Assembly: GCA_030765455.1 (NCBI GenBank)
Contig: JAVCCM010000028.1
Coordinates: 1 to 35,882 of the forward strand
Origin: Candidatus Electryonea clarkiae
Lineage (GTDB): Bacteria > Electryoneota > Electryoneia > Electryoneales > Electryoneaceae
Direction of reading: 5' to 3'
DNA: 35,882 nucleotides
This document shows positions 1-7,260 of this stretch, in pieces. Both the position numbers and the translations under genes were made by a program. Below the pieces are notes generated by a model. It was not told the DNA's origin. It was given only the letters and a program-made list of their open reading frames with translations, and did not search any database. Position 1 is the first letter of the stretch. Every line of letters starts with the position of its first letter.

Positions 1-13
1 CGGGTATGTTTTG

Positions 14-1744
14 CTACAGTATTACTGCCAAGAACAGAAAAACATGGTTTATGCAAAATAACCAAGAAGATTTAATAAGTCTGAAAGCGCATATTTGCCT
101 GAAAAATACTTTTTCAGGAGACCCTATATAGATTCCATTGTTAATATTATAAAGATTTAGATCGTATTTTGAAAATTCAATTCTACTTCTCAAGCCTGCC
201 CAAACAGGAAATGATTTCCCCAAGACAAGCTTTCCAGACAGGTCTAGTATAAGTACTTTAACTTCTCCTGTCGATTCAGGAAATAAGCAGAATGACACGC
301 TCTTAGAACCAAGATGGGAACAAATAGGAATATTTTCCGTTATGAATTCCGTCTGCTCGCAGGATTGGATACGATGATCCTCAATCCTGTAACACCTGTT
401 CCCGTCGGGAGTGCAACCTTCCATCGCCCATTCCATTGAAGTTCCTAATGATGCTATAGGTAAATCCCAGACAGAAGTCATTCCGTTATTCGTTGAATAG
501 ACTAAATGTAGAACGCTGTTAAATGTTGGAATTAACGCCGTGCTCGAATAAACAAGTCGAGCAAAGTAAGATAGTGGAAAACCATCGAGTATCTGGTTAT
601 ATCTCAGACCGTAAAGCTCGTTATACCAGAAAGAATCGGGTTGGCTTGCAGTGAATATCAATGCGCTGTCAGTCTTCGCATCCCCGAAAATAGTGCAAGG
701 TTCACCTTTTCCATTCGTACCTAATATAAAAGGAAAGCCCGGAAGATATTCGCCGTCAAGGTTGACTACATGCATATATTCATCCATCAAGTTAAAAACA
801 ATATCCGGAGAATCATCACCGTCAATATCACCAATAGAAATGCGTTTGAGTGTCCTATTTCTTCTTGGTTTGTATGGATTAAAAGGAAAACCGTCTCTGA
901 GATCGCCATTTGACTTAAAAACGTATATATAATCACGGCTTCCTGTTACAATATTCCAATCTGATTCAAATTCAATTAATATAGGTGTACTCATAAAACT
1001 TGACTTTTTCATCTTTACAGGCCAGCCGAAAAGTTCCTTAGTGGAATTAATCGGTCGTGCATGAAACAGGGCGGAATCATCTTTAACAGATATCCAGAAT
1101 ATTACTGACTCTTGCCATATCGTTCCTGTGCCAACAACAGGACCAACCGTCCAGTGTGGAGTGCCGTCCAACCCCCAGGGAAATGAGGGCAGATTTACAC
1201 CGTTTCCATCAATGACATAAAGACTGTCACCGATAAAAATTATCTCGTCTGTGTTCCGGGAGTCGCCATCTATATTGATAAGTACTGGTGGAGATATCAC
1301 TGGATTGGTAAGTTCAAATGTTTTTCTCAATTTGATCTTTTCTATTCCATCTATACCGAAACTGACAAGCTCCCTCAACTTAGTTGTTCTATCCCGAAGC
1401 ATCATAACAACGTCTAGGTTGCCATCACCCTCAATATCGCCTGAAGCTAATCCGGTGCCAACAAATGGATAGTTAAACGATTTTGGCCAACCGAATAATA
1501 TTGTACCTGATAAATTGTAAAGTGCAGCCTGATGAAGTGTAGTAACAGCTATTATTGGATTGCCGTCATATTCAATAATAATAGATAATGAATTAAATCT
1601 CATTAAAGTCCCTGTGACTGGAAGATTTTTCGGCCATCCTGAATGTAATTCAGGAGAGTTCTTAGCTACACCATTTATGGCTGCAAATAGAGGAAACGCT
1701 ATTGATATATACAAGAGTAGTTTCTTTTTCACTTTGAGAATCAA
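14..1744 (-). CDS. Secreted FG-GAP/VCBS-repeat beta-propeller protein with C-terminal sorting-like domain
   Basis: This is a probable exported or cell-surface protein of unknown ligand. The N-terminus has a lysine cluster (VKKK), a hydrophobic stretch and a likely signal cleavage near residue 27. The body repeats calcium-loop motifs of the FG-GAP/VCBS kind, for example DIEGDGNLDVVM and DIDGDDSPDIVF, alternating with GWPK/GFPF turns, as in integrin-like propellers. Residues from about 490 on resemble the type IX-like sorting domain (VKVLILDLSGKLV, then NNGIYIG), but it is diverged: there is no NPFN motif, and the frame runs about 18 residues past the usual end (FRLIK). The start is unsure: the first codon is TTG at 1744, while GTG at about 1732 gives a cleaner signal peptide (MKKKLLLYIS). 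Upstream purines (AAGG) fit neither perfectly. The gene is divergent from the small secreted protein at 1944. The fold class is sound; the function is unknown. Confidence 0.8.
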   Translation of the reverse strand: MILKVKKKLLLYISIAFPLFAAINGVAKNSPELHSGWPKNLPVTGTLMRFNSLSIIIEYDGNPIIAVTTLHQAALYNLSGTILFGWPKSFNYPFVGTGLASGDIEGDGNLDVVMMLRDRTTKLRELVSFGIDGIEKIKLRKTFELTNPVISPPVLINIDGDSRNTDEIIFIGDSLYVIDGNGVNLPSFPWGLDGTPHWTVGPVVGTGTIWQESVIFWISVKDDSALFHARPINSTKELFGWPVKMKKSSFMSTPILIEFESDWNIVTGSRDYIYVFKSNGDLRDGFPFNPYKPRRNRTLKRISIGDIDGDDSPDIVFNLMDEYMHVVNLDGEYLPGFPFILGTNGKGEPCTIFGDAKTDSALIFTASQPDSFWYNELYGLRYNQILDGFPLSYFARLVYSSTALIPTFNSVLHLVYSTNNGMTSVWDLPIASLGTSMEWAMEGCTPDGNRCYRIEDHRIQSCEQTEFITENIPICSHLGSKSVSFCLFPESTGEVKVLILDLSGKLVLGKSFPVWAGLRSRIEFSKYDLNLYNINNGIYIGSPEKVFFRQICAFRLIKSSWLFCINHVFLFLAVIL

Positions 1745-1869
1745 TCCTTAATCACTTCACAAATTCTACAATACCTTTAGTCGAGAGCCTTCTATCTACT
1801 TGATATATATTGAATTATTAACAAGAGAGCCCATTCAGCAAAAAATTATAAATGATTTTACTGTTATTA

Positions 1870-1898
1870 TTGACTTACGATATATATATGTATATATA
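1870..1898 (+). promoter_or_regulatory. Sigma-70-type promoter candidate for the 1944 gene
   Basis: TTGACT at 1870-1875 is followed after 17 bases by TATATA at 1893-1898 (TATAAC overlaps two bases further on). The stretch between is strongly alternating AT. The ATG at 1944 lies about 45 bases downstream with an AAAGGAGAG ribosome site. This is pattern matching only; housekeeping promoters in some FCB bacteria differ from the E. coli consensus. Confidence 0.4.
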
Positions 1899-1943
1899 AC
1901 ATAATACGGTTGATTAGCAAAACCATAACCAAAGGAGAGAAAG

Positions 1944-2330
1944 ATGAAAAAGTTTAGACCACTGATAGTGTCGTTCATTTTTCTAGCAGCATTTTGTTTC
2001 ATGAGTGCCGGATTGAACGCATATTATGTTACAATTTTTGTTAACGGAATCTGGTGGGATAATGGACCTCAAGCGAAGCCATTAGCAGGAGCACCTGCTG
2101 AATTCAGGGAATATGATGGGGAAACATGGAGCGATTGGGATGGAGGGACAACGGATGAGGCGGGAAAGTATGATCTCGAATTAGATGGAGGAACAGTTTT
2201 ATGGGAAGGATTTGTAGATGAGCTCACTTCTGGGACTGAGGTATGGTTATTTGCTCAACCAGCCGATGGTTACAATACTGATCTCGCTCCAACAGAGGAT
2301 TCTCATCATGAACTCGAACTAGACGATTGA
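1944..2330 (+). CDS. Small acidic secreted protein, unknown function
   Basis: This is a 128-residue protein starting at ATG 1944 after a strong AAAGGAGAG ribosome site. Residues 1-26 are a typical signal peptide (MKKFRPL, a hydrophobic run, then GLNA). The mature part is short, rich in Asp, Glu, Trp and Gly, and has a beta pattern: YYVTIFVNG, then GAPAEFREYDG, then TTDEAGKYDLELDGG. The last resembles the core turn of carboxypeptidase-regulatory-like (transthyretin-like) domains, in which a G-x-Y-x-L strand follows a T-D-E/N-G turn. There is no lipobox and no sorting domain, so it probably stays in the periplasm or is released. It lies between two FG-GAP proteins but has its own promoter candidate. 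I do not recognise a named family. Confidence 0.75.
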   Translation: MKKFRPLIVSFIFLAAFCFMSAGLNAYYVTIFVNGIWWDNGPQAKPLAGAPAEFREYDGETWSDWDGGTTDEAGKYDLELDGGTVLWEGFVDELTSGTEVWLFAQPADGYNTDLAPTEDSHHELELDD

Positions 2331-2717
2331 AATTAATCTGGGTATAAATTTTATTGAATTAAATTCAGTAGAATTGAGAGTTCTGATTTAAGTTTGACTT
2401 AATTGTATTATTACTAGTGGATCAGCTCACATGCAATGGTGGCTGAAATATAAGTGCGCAGCCTTGCTTGGACTTTTGCTATGAAGGTTGCTCTCAAGTA
2501 AATGCAAAGCGTGACTTCGGATAAAGAAAGCTAAGGAATGGTTCCAGTACTTCAAAACAAATTAATGCATCTGAGTGATCCACTACTGTATTACTTCTCT
2601 TTCTTAAGTAACTTGTATTTACTATCTTCACATTAAATGAAATATTCTTTCATATTATGTGAAAGCACTATGTTAATTCCTTTAAGATAGGCACTATTCT
2701 GCTTTACAGGTTTGTAA
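2331..2717. other. Gene-free stretch holding an inverted-repeat element
   Basis: This is 387 bases between two plus-strand genes. No convincing reading frame or RNA gene is seen. Its main content is the element at 2415-2586, described separately; the rest is AT-rich and should contain the promoter of the 2718 gene, which I could not place. Confidence 0.5.
2415..2586. repeat. 172-bp element bounded by imperfect terminal inverted repeats (MITE-like)
   Basis: The left end, 2415-2435, reads TAGTGGATCAGCTCACATGCA. The right end, 2566-2586, read on the other strand, gives the same sequence apart from a small gap and one mismatch (core TAGTGGATCA, then CTCA, then ATGCA). The 130-base interior is less AT-rich than its flanks and has no open frame. 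This fits a miniature inverted-repeat transposable element or an insertion-sequence remnant. A clear target duplication is not seen; TATTA-type sequence occurs on both sides. Confidence 0.5.
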
Positions 2718-4730
2718 ATGCTAAACATAAAAAATATAACAAGGAAATTACTCGCTTCATTTGTATTGTCGCTAATACCATTTTGCATGGGATTTGCACA
2801 GATAACTTTTGAGGACCATGTCATCTGTGACAGTCTTAATGCTTCATGGATTGTTCCCTCAGACATTGACGCAGATGGCGATATTGATCTCGTTGCATCT
2901 CAATATTTCTCTGGCAGGCAGGGTGATCCGTGGGGAGATGCTGTAATCTGGCTGGAGAATGATGGATTTCAAAACTTTATATATCATACTCTTACAGACA
3001 ATTTTCCCAGGGCGAGGACTGTGCATGTAACTGATATTGATGGGGATAGCGATTTAGACATCTTTGCCGGAGCGGAGACTATGTATGCTATTCGTTTCTG
3101 GGTAAACAATGGAGAAAATCCTCCGGAATTCGCTGAAAGATATTTTGTTGATGATTATAGACATATTCATGCGATTAGATCGGCAGATTTTGACAATGAT
3201 GGGGATATAGATATTGTCGCCAGTGGATCAGATATATCAGATTTGGTATGGTTTGAGAATGAAGGCGAAGGAGATTTTAGTGAAATTCTCATAGATGACT
3301 ACCACCATCCTGTAATATGTATTGAAATTGCAGATTTTAATCATGATGGAATTCCGGATATCCTTAGCTCTGCAAATGCAGTTGGTGATCGTGGAGTTCG
3401 AGTATATATAAACGACTGTGAAGAAGAACCAGAGTTTACAAGATATATCGTTGGATACGCAAGTAGTCATGCTAGTTTCGTTCAGGCTATTGATATCACA
3501 AGAGACAATTTCTTGGATATCCTTTGTGGTCAACAAAACTTCATGGACTGGTTTGAAAATTTAGGCGAGGAGTCTCCAACTTACACTCGACATTACATAT
3601 TTAGAAACCTATTTAATATGTTAGGGAGGAATGGTGCTTCAGGATGTGATATGGATTGTGATGGTGATATTGATATTGTTTCAATGTACAGATCGAGTGG
3701 TAATGCACCCCTTCACTTACTGTTCTTAATAAATGATGGATTTGAAAACTTCTCAACCGACACCTTATCATATACATATAATTTTAGATCGGTCTTCCCT
3801 TTTGATCTTGATCAAGATAGTGATAATGATATTATCCTTGATGGTGAAATTGAATGGCTGGAAAATACTCAAAATCCAGTTCCGGATGCTTCTGTACATG
3901 GAACGGTTACAATTGAGGAATCGGGTGATAATCTCTCAAACGCAGAGGTTATTTTTGGGAAATGGGAAGTTCTGACAGATGAAAATGGATATTATGAAAT
4001 AGATTCCGTGTATTCTATTCCATATACCGTATTGATCAGGGCTGATGGATTTGAACGGTATATCGAACCGGATATAGACGTTGATCCGGGAGAAAACACA
4101 TTGAACTTTGAATTATCCCCAGCCGAAACTCAACCCACAAGATTCTCACTCCTGTCGCCGGACAGTAACTCATTGTTTAACAATGAATACATAGAACTCA
4201 CGTGGCATGTGTCCAACGACACCGATTTTGGCGATTCATTGGTTTATGATGTTTTTGTCCAATCGATACGAAATGATACGTTTATCACACCAGTAGTGAG
4301 TGGTCTCACTGATACTTTTTACATTTTCCAAGCCACAGGCGACTCCGTTTGGAACTGGACCATACATGCACGAGACACCAACACTGAAGGCAGATGGGCA
4401 CAGTCGATCTGGCGGTTTGCTACTCGGAATATAGTTCAAGTCGAAAAAATCGATCAGGAACTCCCAAATGAGTATTCCATTGTCAGCCTGCATCCTAATC
4501 CATTCAATTCGGTAATAAGCGCTGTTGTCGGAATTCCCGAACGAAGCCATTTGAGTGCAGTAGTTTATGATCTACTTGGACGTGAGGTTGAAGTATTGTT
4601 TACAGGAATCGTCCAGCCCGGTTACCGAAAAATATCATGGAGTGCAAGGGATTCGGCAGGGATCTATTTTATCAAGATTTCATCACATTCCGGTTGGGCT
4701 GAGACAAGAAAGTTATTATATCTCAAGTAA
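2718..4730 (+). CDS. Secreted seven-bladed FG-GAP propeller protein with carboxypeptidase-regulatory-like and C-terminal sorting domains
   Basis: This is a 670-residue exported protein. Residues 1-27 form a signal peptide ending GFAQ. Seven aspartate loops follow at regular intervals (DIDADGDIDLV, DIDGDSDLDIF, DFDNDGDIDIV, DFNHDGIPDIL, DITRDNFLDIL, DMDCDGDIDIV, DLDQDSDNDII), which fits one complete seven-bladed FG-GAP/VCBS propeller over about residues 30-390. Residues 392-465 (VHGTVTIEES to LNFELSP) look like a carboxypeptidase-regulatory-like beta domain. Next is a fibronectin-like segment at about 470-575. From about 590 the type IX-like sorting domain is plain (LHPNPFNS, VVYDLLGREVEVL, SAGIYFIKI, TRKLLYLK). 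It probably ends up at the cell surface or outside. The ligand is unknown. It is convergent with the foldase gene at 4805. Confidence 0.85.
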   Translation: MLNIKNITRKLLASFVLSLIPFCMGFAQITFEDHVICDSLNASWIVPSDIDADGDIDLVASQYFSGRQGDPWGDAVIWLENDGFQNFIYHTLTDNFPRARTVHVTDIDGDSDLDIFAGAETMYAIRFWVNNGENPPEFAERYFVDDYRHIHAIRSADFDNDGDIDIVASGSDISDLVWFENEGEGDFSEILIDDYHHPVICIEIADFNHDGIPDILSSANAVGDRGVRVYINDCEEEPEFTRYIVGYASSHASFVQAIDITRDNFLDILCGQQNFMDWFENLGEESPTYTRHYIFRNLFNMLGRNGASGCDMDCDGDIDIVSMYRSSGNAPLHLLFLINDGFENFSTDTLSYTYNFRSVFPFDLDQDSDNDIILDGEIEWLENTQNPVPDASVHGTVTIEESGDNLSNAEVIFGKWEVLTDENGYYEIDSVYSIPYTVLIRADGFERYIEPDIDVDPGENTLNFELSPAETQPTRFSLLSPDSNSLFNNEYIELTWHVSNDTDFGDSLVYDVFVQSIRNDTFITPVVSGLTDTFYIFQATGDSVWNWTIHARDTNTEGRWAQSIWRFATRNIVQVEKIDQELPNEYSIVSLHPNPFNSVISAVVGIPERSHLSAVVYDLLGREVEVLFTGIVQPGYRKISWSARDSAGIYFIKISSHSGWAETRKLLYLK

Positions 4731-4804
4731 TTTTGATTTCCATTATGAAGTAATTTCGATATTCTTAGGATCTCGCAGTCATGAATTAACAATGAGCTAC
4801 CGAT

Positions 4805-6106
4805 TCATTCAAGGAAATATTCTATATATACGTTTGCGCGTATAGTCTCGATCCATTCACGATAAACTGCATCCTGTTTTTCAAGCATCGCCATCCGGCT
4901 CATCCTTTCCCAGTCTCTAATAAGACCCATCGGGCGGCTCTCGGTTCTATCGGACATTTTCAGGACATGGAATCCAAAACGTGTTTTAAACGGTTCGCTG
5001 ATTTCACCCGGCTCAAGCTCCATGGCTACAAATCTGAATTCATCAGGCATGTTGGGTAGTTCAAACCAGCCAATGTCTCCGCCAATTTTCGACGTTTCCT
5101 CATCCTGGGAATGCTCCATCGCAAGATTGCTGAAATCACCTCCATCGAGGGCTTTCTGCCGAAGGTTTGCGGCGTTTTGTTGTGCCCGCTGCTCATCTTC
5201 AGAAGATGGAATAAGGCTGGTCAAGACGTGGCTTGTATTTATTTTCTCGCCCCGTCTCCAATTCAGTTTTATAATGTGATATCCATATCTTGATTTTACA
5301 GGTTGAGAAATTTCTCCCTCTTCAAGAGCAAATGCTACTTCCTCATATTCCGGAACCAGATCGCCACGTTCAGTTGTTCCAATCAAACCGCCTTTATCAC
5401 CGCTGGGACGGTCATCGGAATAGTCCATTGCAAGTTGGGCAAAATCTTCTCCCAGTAGTAGAAGTTGATATACGCTGTCAGCCTTGGTTTTTGCGATTTG
5501 TTTTGCTTCATCTGTAGGTTGGATCAATATTAGTATATGCGCCAATCGAACCTGTTCCGGGAGTGTCGGCAGATCGTCGGAATTTCTCTCATAGAAATCC
5601 TCAACTTCCGGACGACTTACTGAGACGTTAGCTAATTTAAATCCTCGAATTTTTTCAGCATAAAGACCATCGCGTACCTGTTTGCGGTATTCACGCCGGA
5701 TTTGACGAATAGGCTTCCCATAGTATTCTTCAAGTTTTTCTTCACTCCCAACCTGTTCGATAATCTGATTCAGCCGCTCATCGAGTGTCTGATCTACTTC
5801 ACGGTCTTCAACAATTATGTTGGTGTCTTCCAAAGCAGCGGCAAGAAGAATTTTTTGGACTACGATTTCTTCGAGTACCTGTTGCTTTAATTCTTCAATT
5901 TCGGATTCGCTTTGGTACATACCTTTATTTCTAAGCGCAATATCCTGAACAAATTGAAGAACTTCAGATTCAAGAATGATTTCATCATCCACTACTGCAA
6001 TTATTCTATCAACTACCTGCCCTTCCTGTGCATACGTATTATGGATAGGCAGAGTGACAAGCAGGAAAAACAAGAAAATAAAAGATCTTAAAAATCGATA
6101 TATCAT
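4805..6106 (-). CDS. surA: SurA-like periplasmic peptidyl-prolyl isomerase/chaperone with two parvulin domains
   Basis: This is a 433-residue protein close to E. coli SurA in length and layout. It has a signal peptide (residues 1-26, ending TYAQ) and a helical SurA N-domain at about 28-180 (VVDRIIAVVDDEIIL; QQVLEEIVVQKIL). Parvulin domain 1 spans about 185-282 (LAHILI; DFAQLAMDYSDD; GGLIGTTERGDL; RYGYHIIKL). Parvulin domain 2 spans about 288-395 (TSHVLTSL; GDIGWFELPNMP; RFGFHVLKM). SurA proteins escort unfolded outer-membrane proteins through the periplasm, and such cargo is encoded nearby. It is the third foldase in a row on this strand but is separated from the second by 210 bases, so it may have its own promoter. 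The ribosome site is weak (CAGGA, 11 bases away). Confidence 0.88.
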   Translation of the reverse strand: MIYRFLRSFIFLFFLLVTLPIHNTYAQEGQVVDRIIAVVDDEIILESEVLQFVQDIALRNKGMYQSESEIEELKQQVLEEIVVQKILLAAALEDTNIIVEDREVDQTLDERLNQIIEQVGSEEKLEEYYGKPIRQIRREYRKQVRDGLYAEKIRGFKLANVSVSRPEVEDFYERNSDDLPTLPEQVRLAHILILIQPTDEAKQIAKTKADSVYQLLLLGEDFAQLAMDYSDDRPSGDKGGLIGTTERGDLVPEYEEVAFALEEGEISQPVKSRYGYHIIKLNWRRGEKINTSHVLTSLIPSSEDEQRAQQNAANLRQKALDGGDFSNLAMEHSQDEETSKIGGDIGWFELPNMPDEFRFVAMELEPGEISEPFKTRFGFHVLKMSDRTESRPMGLIRDWERMSRMAMLEKQDAVYREWIETIRANVYIEYFLE

Positions 6107-6316
6107 GAAAAACGAATCCTGAAAATATTATGAAAAGTTACTAAATCAGCAAAGCCAGAATGCGTAATTAGAACAGTACGCGAATTCCAACCTCAGGCTT
6201 GATGGAGGAATCCAGGATCTAATGTTAGATGTTGATAAGTCCCGAATCCCATTAAAAGCGAAAATACCACTATATATAAATTGAAAAATAACAATAAAAT
6301 ATTTTGCGTTGAAAAC

Positions 6317-7246
6317 TTAATTTTGGATTGACAATGAATCAGCCTTTTCGGATTGCTCCTCCTCATTGCCATTTAATATCAAATCTATTGAAGGATCGGC
6401 TGCCACAAATAACTGTACGATCCCTTCACGTCTTGCTCGCCTTCTTAGATCAGTAACAAAATCTATCTCACTTCTTTCTTTCTGTTCAGCTTTTACCCAG
6501 GAGAAGATGATATCCGAAACCTCATCCAGAGGTCTTGTCTCACCTCCGCGCTCTTTCTGCAACAATTTGACAACAGCCCACTTTTCCTCCAATTGAAATG
6601 GAAGAGATGGATCATTAGTCCGAAGTCTTTTCAAGTTATAAGATACCTTTTTAGGCAATCTCGCTGGATTGATCCATCCGATGGTATCAAGACTAACGTT
6701 CTCGTACATACCGAGAATGTCTTTGCCTGTACGAGATCTGTCCATCGAATTACGAATACCCCATGCAGTATTTTTATCAGGCGCAATCGCTAAAACTACC
6801 CTGACCTCATCGGTAAGCCGGATAAATTCTCCGGAATGGGTCTGCCAGTATGCGATAATCTCCTCTTCATCTGGTAATTTATCTTCGATTACCGTTTCCA
6901 ATAGAAGACTAACGATCATCTGCTCCCGGATACTCTCGATCCGCTTTACTAATTGTTTGTTATGCTCTAATCCCCTGCGTTTTGCCTCGTGTAATAATAG
7001 CTTCCTGTCAACCCAATTATTTATAAACTTTGCACGAAGCATTGGATCAGATGGATCAAGCTGCATTTCATCTAAAGAACGCGTAACATCTTCAGCAGAA
7101 AGATTATTGTTTCCAACTCTTGCTATTACAGAGCCTTTTTCTTCTTCAATATTACATCCCACAACAAATGTGAGAATAAGTAATAGCAGGAGTTTTTGAT
7201 CGAACCAATGTTTCAAAACACCAATTATCAGATTGTCTTTTTTCAA
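6317..7246 (-). CDS. SurA/PrsA-like lipoprotein with a degenerate parvulin domain
   Basis: This is a 309-residue likely lipoprotein with a hydrophobic stretch ending in the lipobox VVGC at about residue 31. Next comes a SurA-type helical N-region (VIARVGNNNLSAEDVTRSL; FINNWVDRKLLLHEAKRRG). The following region (about 125-240) keeps the outline of a parvulin domain (EEIIAYWQTHSGEF, VRVVLAIAPD, DTIGWINPARLP, KWAVVKLL) but lacks the usual HILI and GDLGW-G motifs, so isomerase activity is doubtful and a chaperone role is more likely. The start is TTG at 7246, with AGG seven bases before it, only 14 bases after the stop of the 7261 gene. The two are surely co-transcribed. The C-terminus is charged and probably disordered. 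Confidence 0.75.
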   Translation of the reverse strand: MKKDNLIIGVLKHWFDQKLLLLLILTFVVGCNIEEEKGSVIARVGNNNLSAEDVTRSLDEMQLDPSDPMLRAKFINNWVDRKLLLHEAKRRGLEHNKQLVKRIESIREQMIVSLLLETVIEDKLPDEEEIIAYWQTHSGEFIRLTDEVRVVLAIAPDKNTAWGIRNSMDRSRTGKDILGMYENVSLDTIGWINPARLPKKVSYNLKRLRTNDPSLPFQLEEKWAVVKLLQKERGGETRPLDEVSDIIFSWVKAEQKERSEIDFVTDLRRRARREGIVQLFVAADPSIDLILNGNEEEQSEKADSLSIQN

Positions 7247-7260
7247 TTTAAACCTGTGAG

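Noticed and set aside
14..140. Frameshift near the 3' end of the first propeller gene
   Set aside because: The existing frame still gives a plausible sorting-domain end (FRLIK), and the alternative frame hits a stop at once; divergence without frameshift is enough.
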